From: Actinomycetota bacterium
GTDB lineage: Bacteria; Actinomycetota; Acidimicrobiia; Spongiisociales; UBA4744
Assembly: GCA_013152275.1 (NCBI GenBank)
Contig: JAADGS010000090.1
Span: 44,828 to 108,827 of the forward strand
Direction: 5' to 3'
DNA: 64,000 nt
In this document: positions 18,676 to 27,886 of the stretch, piece by piece
How positions within the stretch are numbered: position 1 is the stretch's first letter
Layout: each line of letters opens with the position of its first letter
Position numbers and translations under genes: made by a program
The notes under the pieces: model-generated
What the model was told of the DNA's origin: nothing
The model's database searches: none
What the model saw: only the letters and a program-made list of their open reading frames with translations

Positions 18676-19998
18676 TCAGATTGCGTGTTCTTGCCCTTGA
18701 AGCCGATCCGTCAGATAGGTGACCAGCTGATCAATGGACACGCGATCCTGCTCCATGGAGTCGCGATCACGCACCGTGACGGCACGATCTTCGAGTGACT
18801 CGAAGTCGAACGTGATCGCGTATGGAGTACCGATCTCGTCGTGGCGCCGATACCTGCGGCCGATCGACTGGGTGATGTCGAGTTCCAACATGAAGTGAGG
18901 ACGGAGCATGTCGGCAACCTTCTCGGCCTCCGCCACAAGGTGCGGTTTCTTGGACAGCGGCAGTACTGCAACCTGATAGGGAGCCAGCCTCGGGTCCAGT
19001 CGTAAGACCACCCGTTTCTCCCCCCGGACCTCCTCCTCATGGTATGCGTCCATGAGAAACGCGAACGTGGTTCTGGTTGCACCCGCCGCCGGCTCGATGA
19101 CGTAGGGAAAGAACCGTTCCCCGGACTCGTCGTCGAAGTAGCTGAGGTCCTGGCCGCTGGCCTCGGTATGCGCCCGCAGGTCGAAGTCGGTCCGGTTGGC
19201 GATCCCCTCGAGTTCGTCCCAACCCCACGGATACCGATACTCGACGTCCGAGCACGCCGCGGCGTAGTGCGCCAACTCGTCGTGGCCGTGTGGCCGAAGA
19301 CGGATGTTCTCTTCGGACAAGCCGAGATCCAGATACCAGCGGTGACGTTCGCGCGACCAGTAGCGGTACCACTCGTCCGCCTCCTCTGGACGGCAGAAGA
19401 ACTCCATCTCCATTTGCTCGAACTCGCGAGTCCGAAACACGAACTGCCCCGGGGTGATTTCGTTGCGAAACGTCTTACCGATCTGGGCAATGCCGAACGG
19501 AAGCTTCATTCGTGCCGTACGGCGCACGTTCTCGTAGTTGATGAAGATTCCCTGCGCCGTCTCCGGGCGCAGATACACGAGACCCGCATCGTTCTCCACC
19601 GGGCCCATGAACGTCTTGAACATCAGGTTGAACTGACGCGGCTCACCAAACGTGCCCCGCTGACCGCAGTGCGGACACAGATCCTGGTCTTCGAGCTTGT
19701 CCAGCCGGTAGCGGGTATGACAGCTCGAACACTCGACCAGCGGGTCCGTGAACGAAGCCTCATGTCCCGAGGCGGCCCAGACTTGGCGTGCCTGAAGGAT
19801 CGCCGAGTCGAGTCCGACGATGTCCCCGCGTAGCTGCACCATCGAACGCCACCACTCGTCCTTGACGTTCCGCAGCACCTGGACACCCAGCGGACCGTAG
19901 TCGTAGGCCGAGCGCAGACCCCCGTAGATCTCCGAGGAAGGGAATACGAAGCCCCGCCGCTTTGCGAGGTTGACGATGGTGTCGAGCGTGGCGGGCAT
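18676..19998 (-). CDS. glyS: Glycyl-tRNA synthetase (single-chain type)
   Basis: Class II aminoacyl-tRNA synthetase of the alpha2 type, 440 aa from ATG 19998. The start [27 protein letters not shown] is canonical; an upstream open frame to 20142 covers only repeat DNA. Motif 1 lies near [19 protein letters not shown], and an insertion carries a zinc-type CSSC...CPHC pattern. Motif 2 is [25 protein letters not shown], and motif 3 lies near [17 protein letters not shown]-terminal anticodon-binding domain completes the protein. It is the last gene of the leftward phoH-to-glyS run. Confidence 0.95.
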   Translation of the reverse strand: MPATLDTIVNLAKRRGFVFPSSEIYGGLRSAYDYGPLGVQVLRNVKDEWWRSMVQLRGDIVGLDSAILQARQVWAASGHEASFTDPLVECSSCHTRYRLDKLEDQDLCPHCGQRGTFGEPRQFNLMFKTFMGPVENDAGLVYLRPETAQGIFINYENVRRTARMKLPFGIAQIGKTFRNEITPGQFVFRTREFEQMEMEFFCRPEEADEWYRYWSRERHRWYLDLGLSEENIRLRPHGHDELAHYAAACSDVEYRYPWGWDELEGIANRTDFDLRAHTEASGQDLSYFDDESGERFFPYVIEPAAGATRTTFAFLMDAYHEEEVRGEKRVVLRLDPRLAPYQVAVLPLSKKPHLVAEAEKVADMLRPHFMLELDITQSIGRRYRRHDEIGTPYAITFDFESLEDRAVTVRDRDSMEQDRVSIDQLVTYLTDRLQGQEHAI

Positions 19999-20049
19999 GA
20001 TTGGCTGCGTCCTCTGGTCGTGATGGGAACGCGCAGATACTAGGAGACC

Positions 20050-20168
20050 GTATCTCGTATTTCGTACTTCGTATTCGGACTTGGCAGCAAAGCGACAGCC
20101 GGCCCACTGGAGGGTCGCGTCACAGTACGAAGTACAAGGCACAAGATAGGGCGAGCGAAGCGAGCCCG
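20050..20168. repeat. Heptamer tandem repeats (GTAYTTC family) plus GCGAGCGAAGCGAGC motif
   Basis: Between uppS and glyS are four consecutive 7-base units: GTATCTC, GTATTTC, GTACTTC, GTATTCG (20050-20077). About 45 bases later the complementary phase appears as AGTACGA, AGTACAA, GGCACAA (20124-20144). Then comes a short palindromic GGGCGAGCGAAGCGAGCCC. The two halves are in inverted orientation and could pair. Related units recur at 21646 and 44523. I know of no function. Confidence 0.7.
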
Positions 20169-20169
20169 G

Positions 20170-20898
20170 CTACGCACTCCCGAAGCGCCGCTTGCGACGT
20201 TGATACTCGGCGATCGCTGCGACGAGATCCTCCCGGGAGAAGTCGGGCCAGAGAACTTCCGGGAATACGAACTCGGCATAGGCCGCCTGCCACAGCAGAA
20301 AGTTCGACAGGCGCATCTCGCCCGAAGTTCTGATGACAAGGTCCACATCGGGCATCTCCGGCACGTAGAGCTGTCCTGCGAACACCGACGGATCGATCCG
20401 CTCAGGATCCAGCTCGCCACGCCGAACGAGCAGAGCGAGGCGTCTGGCGGCGTCGGCGATCTCTACCCTGCTTCCGTAGTTGAAGGCGAACACGAGACGC
20501 ATGCCGTCGTTCGCAGCCGTCATTGCCGATGTCTCCACCATTCGGGCCCGGTTCCGCTCGGGAATGCGGGGGTCGTCCAGATCACCGGCGAAATAGATGC
20601 GAATCCCTTGCGCGTCGAGTTCGTCGCGCCGCCGCAGCAGGAGGTCCTCGTTGAAGAACATGAGAAACTCCACCTCGTCCTCGGACCGGGACCAGTTCTC
20701 GGTCGAGAACGTGAAGGCACTGAGCCACGCCACCCCGAGTTTCCGAGCCGACTCGATGGTGGCAAACAACGCGGCCTCCCCTGCAGCATGTCCTGCGGTA
20801 CGCGGGAGATCTCGCTGCTCGGCCCAACGTCCGTTGCCGTCGAGGATGAGTCCGACGTGCGTTGGGATCCGATCCGGGTCGAGGTGCGGCTCACTCAT
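20170..20898 (-). CDS. uppS: Isoprenyl transferase (undecaprenyl diphosphate synthase)
   Basis: Cis-prenyltransferase, 242 aa, extending farnesyl or related diphosphate with isopentenyl diphosphate to make the polyprenyl carrier for cell-wall synthesis. Conserved region I is HVGLILDGNGRWA, with the catalytic Asp, followed by GHAAGE. Region III includes FSTENWSRS, and region V is VIRTSGEMRLSNFLLWQ...AEFVFPEVLWPDF. It starts at ATG 20898, which overlaps the recO stop codon (ATGAGTGA). Repeat DNA lies between it and glyS. Confidence 0.94.
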   Translation of the reverse strand: MSEPHLDPDRIPTHVGLILDGNGRWAEQRDLPRTAGHAAGEAALFATIESARKLGVAWLSAFTFSTENWSRSEDEVEFLMFFNEDLLLRRRDELDAQGIRIYFAGDLDDPRIPERNRARMVETSAMTAANDGMRLVFAFNYGSRVEIADAARRLALLVRRGELDPERIDPSVFAGQLYVPEMPDVDLVIRTSGEMRLSNFLLWQAAYAEFVFPEVLWPDFSREDLVAAIAEYQRRKRRFGSA

Positions 20899-21610
20899 GC
20901 ATCACCGCCAGGGAGGACAGCCTCCGCTCCAGATGGTATTCGAGGAATCTCCTCGTGAGCCCGAGCGCTTCGCCCGAGAAGGCGCGGTCCTCTGGAGGAA
21001 GCTTGTCGAGATCCGAAGTGGCGAGGCCCACCAGGTAGCCGGTCAGGCCCGGACGCAGCAGGATCGTCCCACTCGGCCGGCACGAGGTGCACACGGCCCC
21101 GCCTGCCGAAAGACTGAATCGGAGGGGAACATCTGCTCTTCCACAGCCGGCACAATGATCGAGCGCCGGAGCGAACCCGACGACGTCGGTGAGTTTCAGC
21201 AAGAAGGAGGTCACGAGATCAGGTCCTTCACCGTGTCGATCGAGAGCCCTGAGACCTCGCTGGAGCAGCAGGAAGAGTCGGAGCGAAGGATCGCCCTCCC
21301 TCGCCACCGCATCGACGACCTCGACCATCGTGCCGGCTGCGAGTACCCGATCCAGATCCAACCGGACATTTGGGAATGCTTCGATCGCCGAAGCCTGGGT
21401 AATCGTATCCAGGTTACGCCCCTCGTACAGGACCAGATCGACGTGCGTGAATGGTTCGAGCCGGCCGCCGAAGCGGCTCTTCGTTTTGCGGACTCCTTTT
21501 GCGACCGTCCTGAGCTTGCCGTTGTTGGGGCTCAGGATGACCACGACGCGGTCCGCTTCCCCGAACGGAAAGCTGCGGAGCACGATCCCCTGATCGCTGC
21601 GAAGACCCAT
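20891..21610 (-). CDS. recO: DNA repair protein RecO
   Basis: Recombination mediator that loads RecA with RecR, 239 aa from ATG 21610. The N-terminal OB fold starts MGLRSDQGIVLRSFPFGEAD and continues to KGVRKTKSRFGGRLEPF. The helical C-terminal domain has the zinc site CAGCG...CTSC. An upstream open frame to 21703 covers heptamer repeats and is rejected. It sits between era and uppS, the usual Gram-positive neighbourhood. Confidence 0.93.
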   Translation of the reverse strand: MGLRSDQGIVLRSFPFGEADRVVVILSPNNGKLRTVAKGVRKTKSRFGGRLEPFTHVDLVLYEGRNLDTITQASAIEAFPNVRLDLDRVLAAGTMVEVVDAVAREGDPSLRLFLLLQRGLRALDRHGEGPDLVTSFLLKLTDVVGFAPALDHCAGCGRADVPLRFSLSAGGAVCTSCRPSGTILLRPGLTGYLVGLATSDLDKLPPEDRAFSGEALGLTRRFLEYHLERRLSSLAVMHE

Positions 21611-21645
21611 GGGTGAGATGGTAACGGTCGGACTGCGACCTGACG

Positions 21646-21680
21646 GTACTTCGTACTTCGTATTCCGTACTTCGTACTGC
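21646..21680. repeat. Heptamer tandem repeat (GTACTTC)5
   Basis: Five consecutive 7-base units fill the era-recO gap: GTACTTC, GTACTTC, GTATTCC, GTACTTC, GTACTGC. The unit is the same family as at 20050 and 44523. The tract begins 35 bases upstream of the recO start and would be transcribed if era and recO share a message. Confidence 0.75.
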
Positions 21681-21735
21681 AGCCGGAATCGCTGCAAGGC
21701 CACGCTACCAAGTCCCGAGAGCTGCCAAGTACGTC

Positions 21736-22620
21736 CTAATGAAATCCGAATCGATCCAGCATCTGAGGTTTGCGCTGCCAGTTCTTCTCGACCCGGACAC
21801 GCAGATCGAGATAGACCCGCGTTCCGAACAGCCGCTCCAAATCCGTGCGAGCCTCAGATCCTGCGTCGCGAAGCAGAATCCCGCCCTTGCCGATGACGAT
21901 GCCCTTCTGCGAAGTGCGCTCCACGATGATGCGGGCGTCGACGTACACCGAACCGTCGGGACGCTGCTCGATGTCGCGAACGTCGACGACGAGTGAATGA
22001 GGAAGCTCATCTCGGAGGCGGGCAAGGAACTTCTCTCTGATCAATTCGCCCGCGAGAAAGGACTCCGGCTGATCGGTGACCGCATCCGCCGGAAAATACT
22101 GCGGACCTTCGGGCAGGAGTTTGCCCAACTCGCTCAGGATCGAGTCCAAGCCCTCCCCGCGCAGCGCGCTCACCGGCACATATGCGGCAAACTCCCACAC
22201 CGCCGCCTCGGCCAGACGTTCGGGTATCTGCCCTCTCCTCGCAGCGTCGGTCTTGTTGACAACGACGATCACGGGCGATCCCGCCTTCGTGAGCCGCTGC
22301 GCGATCAGGCGGTCGCCGGGACCGACCGCGGCGGTCGCGTCGAGGAGAAAGAGGACCGCGTCTGCCTCGGCAAGCGTTCCGTAGACGAGCCGATTGAGTC
22401 GTTCACCCAAGGCGTTGCGTGGTTTGTGAAGGCCCGGAGTGTCGACCAGAACTGCCTGGAACTCGGGCTCTTCGGTCACGGTCACGACGCCGCGCACGAC
22501 GTTGCGTGTCGTCTGCGGACGAGGAGACGTGATCACCACCTTGTGCCCGACCAGTGCGTTGACCAGCGTCGACTTGCCCACATTCGGACGTCCAACGACC
22601 GGCACGAACCCCGACCTCAT
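21736..22620 (-). CDS. era: GTPase Era
   Basis: Ras-like GTPase needed for 16S rRNA maturation and 30S assembly, 294 aa. G1 is GRPNVGKST, G3 is DTPGLHKP and G4 is NKTD. The C-terminal KH domain carries VIGKGGILLRDAGSEARTDL, including the GxxG loop. The start overlaps the upstream CBS-domain gene by four bases (ATGA). The gene lies downstream of ybeY and the CBS gene, as in many Gram-positive genomes. Confidence 0.96.
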   Translation of the reverse strand: MRSGFVPVVGRPNVGKSTLVNALVGHKVVITSPRPQTTRNVVRGVVTVTEEPEFQAVLVDTPGLHKPRNALGERLNRLVYGTLAEADAVLFLLDATAAVGPGDRLIAQRLTKAGSPVIVVVNKTDAARRGQIPERLAEAAVWEFAAYVPVSALRGEGLDSILSELGKLLPEGPQYFPADAVTDQPESFLAGELIREKFLARLRDELPHSLVVDVRDIEQRPDGSVYVDARIIVERTSQKGIVIGKGGILLRDAGSEARTDLERLFGTRVYLDLRVRVEKNWQRKPQMLDRFGFH

Positions 22621-23783
22621 GTGGTCGTCAGGCGGGTCGCACGAACCTGGATCACCCTCCGCCCCTGTACTTTGACGACGACGAAGCGGACACCGTATCC
22701 CTCGAAGGCCTCCCCCTCATACGGAACCCGGCCGGCGAGGTCCAGGAGCAGGCCGCCGACCGTGTCCCATTCGTCGTGCGCCAACTCGACATCGAGCGCG
22801 TCTTCCAGGTCCTCGACAGGGAACCGGCCGTCGACGAGATAGGTACCGCTCTCCTCTTCGATGAAGAGCGGGTCCTCCGTGTCGTATTCGTCGATGATCT
22901 CCCCGACGAGTTCCTCCAGAAGATCCTCGATGGTCACCAGACCGGCCGTCCCCCCGAACTCGTCCACCACGATCGCCATGTGCTGCTGTCGTGCCTGCAT
23001 GTCCCGAAGCAAGTCGGAGATACGCTTGGTCTCGGGTACGAAATAGACCGGCCGCATGATGCGCGTCACGGGCTCCGAACCACCGCCGCGATCCATGATG
23101 ATCAGCAGGTCTTTGGCGTACACGAAACCGACGATGTCATCGGGACTCTCCCCCACGACGGGAATCCTCGAGAAACCCTCCTCGATCACGATGTCGAGCG
23201 CCTTGTCTGTCGTCTCTTCCCGGTCGATCGTCACCATGTCAGGACGAGGAACCATCACCTCGCGTACGAGCGTGTCCGAGAACTCGAGGACGGAACTGAT
23301 CAGCTTCAGCTCCTCTTCCTCGTCCTCGTCGGGCACATCGTCTTCTTCCGGCTCTTCGATCAGCAGGTCACCCGTCCGCCGGCCAAGCCCGGCCACGAAG
23401 GAGAGCAGTCCTGAGAAACGGTACGCGAGTGTGGCCGGATGCCCCCGTCCATAAGCTCGCGGGAGTATGTCCCCCACGAGGAGGATCACGGCCGCAAGAC
23501 CGACGAGCGCGCCCAAGAGCGCCCAACCTGACAGGGAGATCGTGAGCGCCCACGTGGCCGGGACCGCAGCGGCCACCAGGATCCCTGAATGGACCATCCC
23601 GATGGACGGCTGGAGCCCCACCCGATCTTCGAGGAGAACCGCGACGGTGCCGGCGCCCCCTACGTCCTCCGCTCCATCTCTCATGGCGTCCGCACGCGCC
23701 GTCAACATCAACGAGACGGCGGCTGCACGGACAACGCCGGCAAGCACCAGAAACAGCAGCGACGCCGCGAAACCGAGGATCAT
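22617..23783 (-). CDS. CNNM/CBS-domain membrane protein (HlyC/CorC family)
   Basis: A 388-residue membrane protein of the hemolysin-C/CorC family, members of which act in magnesium or cobalt efflux. The N-terminal CNNM (DUF21) part has several membrane helices up to about residue 140. An acidic EEPEEDDVPDEDEEEE stretch and a paired CBS domain follow (VMVPRPDMVTI ... SRIPVVGESPDDIVGFVYAKDLL, then HMAIVVDEFGGTAGLVTIEDLLEELVGEI). The C-terminal CorC_HlyC domain ends near residue 385. The gene lies between ybeY and era, a conserved position. Confidence 0.9.
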   Translation of the reverse strand: MILGFAASLLFLVLAGVVRAAAVSLMLTARADAMRDGAEDVGGAGTVAVLLEDRVGLQPSIGMVHSGILVAAAVPATWALTISLSGWALLGALVGLAAVILLVGDILPRAYGRGHPATLAYRFSGLLSFVAGLGRRTGDLLIEEPEEDDVPDEDEEEELKLISSVLEFSDTLVREVMVPRPDMVTIDREETTDKALDIVIEEGFSRIPVVGESPDDIVGFVYAKDLLIIMDRGGGSEPVTRIMRPVYFVPETKRISDLLRDMQARQQHMAIVVDEFGGTAGLVTIEDLLEELVGEIIDEYDTEDPLFIEEESGTYLVDGRFPVEDLEDALDVELAHDEWDTVGGLLLDLAGRVPYEGEAFEGYGVRFVVVKVQGRRVIQVRATRLTTT

Positions 23784-23850
23784 GTGTGGCCCCCGAACCA
23801 GGAGCCCGACCCGACGTGCCCGCTACGAAGAGCGAAGAAGCACGGGCTGG

Positions 23851-24315
23851 TCATGGCCATCGCCTTCCGGCTTTCTTCAAGAGCGCCCTCTCGCGGGCTT
23901 CCATTCGCTCTGCGTCCTCGTCATTCATGTGGTCGTACCCGAGCAGGTGGAGGATGCCATGCACGACCATGAGCGCCAGTTCATCTTCGAACGACACCCC
24001 CATCTGGTCGGCCTGTTCTCGCACATACTTGGGAGCGATCACGACGTCCCCCAGATTCAACGGCGGCTCTCCCGGACCGGGATTGGGATACTCCCCTGGA
24101 GAGAGGTGCTCGAGAGGAAACGCCAGGACGTCGGTCGGTCCCTTTCGTTCCATGAAGCGATCGTTGTACTCGGTCATCTGGTCGAGACCGACGAGCATCA
24201 GCGTCAGGTCGGCTTGACGCGGAAGGCCTTCTTCCTCGAGCACGGTCGCGGCAAGCCGCCGGAGCGGCTCGGCTTCGACCGGATCATCCTGTTCGTCGGC
24301 CAGGAAGACGCTCAT
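23851..24315 (-). CDS. ybeY: Endoribonuclease YbeY
   Basis: Metal-dependent single-strand RNase involved in 16S rRNA 3'-end maturation and ribosome quality control, 154 aa. The zinc site is VVHGILHLLGYDH, with three His. The preceding GDVVIAPKYVREQA and the Asp-rich ADVLAFPLE are also conserved. The ATG overlaps the stop of the HDIG gene by one base (TGATG), so the two are coupled. Confidence 0.94.
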   Translation of the reverse strand: MSVFLADEQDDPVEAEPLRRLAATVLEEEGLPRQADLTLMLVGLDQMTEYNDRFMERKGPTDVLAFPLEHLSPGEYPNPGPGEPPLNLGDVVIAPKYVREQADQMGVSFEDELALMVVHGILHLLGYDHMNDEDAERMEARERALLKKAGRRWP

Positions 24316-26891
24316 CAGATCGCCTTGGGTGTCGTGATCGGCGGTGATTCGGCAGGCGAATCCGGGAAGCCCGGGTAGGGAATCCGTTGGTGGTAATAGC
24401 CAACGAGCGAATCGACGAATGCGGCCTTGACCCTCGTGAGCTCGCCAAGCGTGAGGTCGCTCTCCCCCAGTTGCCCATCGGCGACCTTCTCACCGACGAC
24501 CTGTTCCACGATCTCCTCGATCCGATCCGGCGTCGGGTCCTTGTCGGCAAACACCGCCCTCGCCGCACTCTCCAGGGCATCGGCCATCATGAGGATCGCC
24601 ATCTCCTTCGACTGGGGCTTGTGCCCGTAATGGCGATAGTCGTCCACGTCGACGTTGTCGACGCCATAACGCTCACACGCCTTGTGATAGAAGTACCGCA
24701 TGATTCCGTCACCGTGGTGAGACACTATTCCGTCCGCCACCGCCGTCGGTATCCGATACCGTTTCGCCAACTCGACACCCTTGGAAACGTGATCGCGAAT
24801 GATCGCGGCAGATTCCTCCGGCGGAAGACTGTCATGCGGGTTGGAGATACCGAACTGGTTCTCGATGAAGAACTGAGGATTCTGTGTCTTGCCGAGGTCG
24901 TGATAGTACGCGGCTGCCCTTGCGAGCAGGTTGTTGGCGCCGATCGCCTTCGCGGCCTTGTCGGCGAGCGTCCCGACCATCAACGAATGGTTGAACGTAC
25001 CCCGGGCCTCCTCTTCCATCATCTGGAGTGCCGGATGGTTGCGATCCGTCAGGTCCAGAAGTCGGAGCGTCGTCGTCACGTCGAACATGATCTCGAGGAA
25101 CGAAACGGCGGCCACGCCAATCAACCCGGACAGGAACAACCCGTTTGCGAACCCGTACAGTCCTGCCGTAACCGCACCGTCCCAGCCGTTGAAGAACCAA
25201 GCGATTCCCGCGGCCATGGGGAACATCACCAGGGCGGTGTACACGATCGCCTTGCGCAGGTCTCCTCGGGCAGAAATGGAGGAGACGAAGGGGATGGGTG
25301 TCATCGCGGAGAGCAGGGCGAAGAGGGTGAGGCCGGCGTCGCGAGTTGCGAGACCGGTCAGCGCCCCGACCGCCATCGCCATGACGACACCGATTCGCGC
25401 ATCGAACAGGATCGCGGCCATGAATCCGAACATCGCCGCCGGAAGCAGGAATCCGACCGCAGGCTGATCCGCAGGTGTCAGGATCGCCACGCCGCGAGCG
25501 ACCAGCGCCGCCAGCACGATGAGAAGCCCGAACAAGAGCACTCTTCGCGTGTGCGCCCAGAACTGGGCGCGGAACCGAGCCAGGTAGAAGATCAACATGC
25601 CGACAACCAGGACGACGACGAGCAACATGGCTGCCTGCTCGGGCACCGTTTGGCGCAACAGACTGAGTTGTTCGATGGCGGCGAGTTGAACCTCGGTCAC
25701 CGGGGTGCCGACGCCCACGATCTTCTCGCCCTGCTTGTACTCCACCTCGGTATCGGCCACCGCGTCCCTGGCCTCTTGCTTGAGTTGTTCGGTCTTGGCC
25801 TCGTCTTTGAACTTGTTGATCTGGAGCAACGCGGAAACGACATCGCCGGCCGCCTTGCTCGCGTCGAAGTCGAGACTTCCGTCCAAGCTGACGGTGGGTG
25901 GCATCTGCGCGAGACCCGCCCGAGCGGTGGCGAGGTCGTCGGCATTCGCCAGGCCCTGCTGCAGCAACGTTGTTGCGCGATCGAGCGCTGCCGCACGGAT
26001 CTCGGCAAGGTATGGAACACGGCCGGTGACAAGGCGCATCACGTCTCCGGTGGCCACCGAGACGAGGAGCTTTCGGGTCTCGGGCTGCAACGTCGGATAC
26101 TCTGCTTCGAGCAACTGGATCTGCGTTTCGATGTCGCTCAGCTGCGGCGCGAAGCCGATCGGATCCACCTCGAGCACCTTGCCCTCTCGAGCAGTGAACG
26201 ACTGAGGATTACCGATCGTCGAGAGCGCGAAGTGTTTGGGAATCGTCGAAGTATCGACATCGACGACGACGGTCCCGACTTCCACGCCCGTGGCCCGATA
26301 CCGGCCTTCCTGATCGGTCTCCACCTCTTGAACGGCTCCGTCATTGCCCGTGATCACGACCGTCGCACCGGCTTTCGGGTAATCCCCTGCCTCGGTGTCG
26401 AACACGCCGTTCCCGTCCGCATCGAGAAAGACGATCCCTGTGACCTCGGTGGTCGCGGGAGCCTGCGTCGTCGTGGTCGTCGATCCTTCGCCGCCGGCCA
26501 CCGTCGTGGTCGGGGCCGTAGTCGTGATCTCGGGCTCCGTGACCGTCGTCGTCGTGGAAGTCACAGGTTCGGGCTCAGGCAGGAACACGGCTGCCGCGAC
26601 GGTATCGAAGAGCTGTCCGATCCCGACGAGCACCTCCTGGCTTCGTTCAGGATCCGGTGAATACACCGTTTCGATCTTGTCGGCCGCCGCATTCTTATCC
26701 TCGGCCGTCGTGACAGGATCGACGACCGTGACGGACCGATCGGCGAAGAAGTCTTGTGGTGACGGCTCCCCGACGGTGACCGTCACGGCGGCGGTCTGCT
26801 GTCCGATCATCAGCGCCCCCCACGTCAGTGCGACGGTGGCGACGACGATCAGCAGGCGCACTACGGTGGCCCTTGTCAGGTATCTACTCAT
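24315..26891 (-). CDS. 7TM-HD (PgpH/YqfF-type) phosphodiesterase with SdrD/Cna-B-like insertion
   Basis: A 858-residue membrane protein. After one N-terminal helix, a large extracytoplasmic 7TMR-HDED domain is interrupted by a Thr-rich linker. A module follows with VTGIVFLDADGNGVFDTEAG and GRYRATGVEVGTVVVDVDTS, the pattern of SdrD/Cna-B-type beta-sandwich repeats with a calcium-type DxDGNG loop. Seven helices and a cytoplasmic HD domain follow (YYHDLGKTQNPQFF, DHVSKGVELAKRYRIP, IVSHHGDG). PgpH of Listeria hydrolyses c-di-AMP, and the intact HD residues suggest the same reaction. ATG 26891 overlaps the phoH stop by eight bases. The inserted module is not part of standard PgpH and could sense a surface ligand or ion. 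Confidence 0.85.
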   Translation of the reverse strand: MSRYLTRATVVRLLIVVATVALTWGALMIGQQTAAVTVTVGEPSPQDFFADRSVTVVDPVTTAEDKNAAADKIETVYSPDPERSQEVLVGIGQLFDTVAAAVFLPEPEPVTSTTTTVTEPEITTTAPTTTVAGGEGSTTTTTQAPATTEVTGIVFLDADGNGVFDTEAGDYPKAGATVVITGNDGAVQEVETDQEGRYRATGVEVGTVVVDVDTSTIPKHFALSTIGNPQSFTAREGKVLEVDPIGFAPQLSDIETQIQLLEAEYPTLQPETRKLLVSVATGDVMRLVTGRVPYLAEIRAAALDRATTLLQQGLANADDLATARAGLAQMPPTVSLDGSLDFDASKAAGDVVSALLQINKFKDEAKTEQLKQEARDAVADTEVEYKQGEKIVGVGTPVTEVQLAAIEQLSLLRQTVPEQAAMLLVVVLVVGMLIFYLARFRAQFWAHTRRVLLFGLLIVLAALVARGVAILTPADQPAVGFLLPAAMFGFMAAILFDARIGVVMAMAVGALTGLATRDAGLTLFALLSAMTPIPFVSSISARGDLRKAIVYTALVMFPMAAGIAWFFNGWDGAVTAGLYGFANGLFLSGLIGVAAVSFLEIMFDVTTTLRLLDLTDRNHPALQMMEEEARGTFNHSLMVGTLADKAAKAIGANNLLARAAAYYHDLGKTQNPQFFIENQFGISNPHDSLPPEESAAIIRDHVSKGVELAKRYRIPTAVADGIVSHHGDGIMRYFYHKACERYGVDNVDVDDYRHYGHKPQSKEMAILMMADALESAARAVFADKDPTPDRIEEIVEQVVGEKVADGQLGESDLTLGELTRVKAAFVDSLVGYYHQRIPYPGFPDSPAESPPITTPKAI

Positions 26892-27876
26892 GGGAGCGCT
26901 GGTCCTCATACCGCTGGTACGCGTCCACGATCGCCGCAACGATGCGATGACGGACGACATCCCTCGAGGTGAGTTCCACGAACGCGACACCGGGGATTCC
27001 CCGGAGAACGTGGCGGGCTATCCGAAGGCCTGAGCCTCTCCCCGTCGGCAGGTCGACCTGGGTGATGTCTCCGGTGACGATCATCTTCGAATTGAACCCG
27101 AGTCGAGTGAGAAACATCTTCATCTGCTCCGGTGATGTGTTCTGCGCCTCGTCGAGGACCACGCATGCGTCGTTCAATGTTCGCCCGCGCATGTACGCCA
27201 GCGGAGCGATCTCTATGGTTCCCCGATCCATCAACCTGCCGGTCTCTTCGGGTCCGAGCATCTCATAGAGGGCGTCGTTGAGCGGTCGCAGGTAGGGGTC
27301 GATCTTGGCCGCGAGATCGCCGGGAAGGAACCCCAGGCGCTCGCCGGCCTCCACGGCGGGCCTCGTCAACAAGATTCTGCTGACCGCACCGGTCTTCAAC
27401 GATTCGACGGCGGCAGCCATGGCAAGATAGGTCTTCCCTGTCCCAGCGGGTCCGACGGCGAAGACCATGGTGTTCTCACGGATCGCGGCGATGTATCTGC
27501 TCTGGCCGACCGTCTTCGGTCTCACCACCTTGCCACGCCCGACAGGAACTCCTTCGGTGAGTATTCCGGAGGGACTCGGGACATCCTCTCCGACCATCTG
27601 GATGACCCGGCGAACGCGGTCTGCGTCGAGGGTTTGGCCCTCTTGGACCAGGATCAGAAGCTCTTCGAGGACGGTACGCACCTCTTCGGCCCCGTCGCCG
27701 GCGAGCATGAATTCGTTCCCTCGGGCGATCACCTGGACGTTCGGATAGGCGCTCTCCAGGGATCGCAAGTGCGCGTCTCGCTCACCCACCAGTTCGAGCA
27801 TCAAGTGGTTGGACGGAACGCGAAGGTGCACGCGAGCATCAGGGGTACTGAGCAGAGAGTCCTCATTCAGAGGCAT
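26884..27876 (-). CDS. phoH: PhoH-like ATPase
   Basis: PhoH-family P-loop protein, 330 aa from ATG 27876 (MPLNEDSLLSTPDARVHLRVPSN). An N-terminal KH-like segment precedes the PhoH core with Walker A GPAGTGKTYLAM, LLTRPAVEAGERLGFLPGD and the Walker B region ACVVLDEAQNTSPEQMKMF. The sensor MIVTGDITQVDLP is intact. The family is associated with RNA metabolism and clusters with ybeY. The long open frame upstream to 28200 covers heptamer repeats and an antisense CoA-ligase gene and is rejected. It begins the leftward phoH-to-glyS run. Confidence 0.94.
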   Translation of the reverse strand: MPLNEDSLLSTPDARVHLRVPSNHLMLELVGERDAHLRSLESAYPNVQVIARGNEFMLAGDGAEEVRTVLEELLILVQEGQTLDADRVRRVIQMVGEDVPSPSGILTEGVPVGRGKVVRPKTVGQSRYIAAIRENTMVFAVGPAGTGKTYLAMAAAVESLKTGAVSRILLTRPAVEAGERLGFLPGDLAAKIDPYLRPLNDALYEMLGPEETGRLMDRGTIEIAPLAYMRGRTLNDACVVLDEAQNTSPEQMKMFLTRLGFNSKMIVTGDITQVDLPTGRGSGLRIARHVLRGIPGVAFVELTSRDVVRHRIVAAIVDAYQRYEDQRSHE

Positions 27877-27886
27877 AGGCCATAAG

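Noticed and set aside
19999..20170. T-box riboswitch upstream of glyS
   Set aside because: No T-box sequence or specifier stem is visible; the gap is filled by heptamer repeats.
24387..26660. Plus-strand open frame of 757 codons
   Set aside because: Antisense to the 7TM-HD gene; the product is His/Arg/Asp-rich, as expected for a GC-rich shadow.
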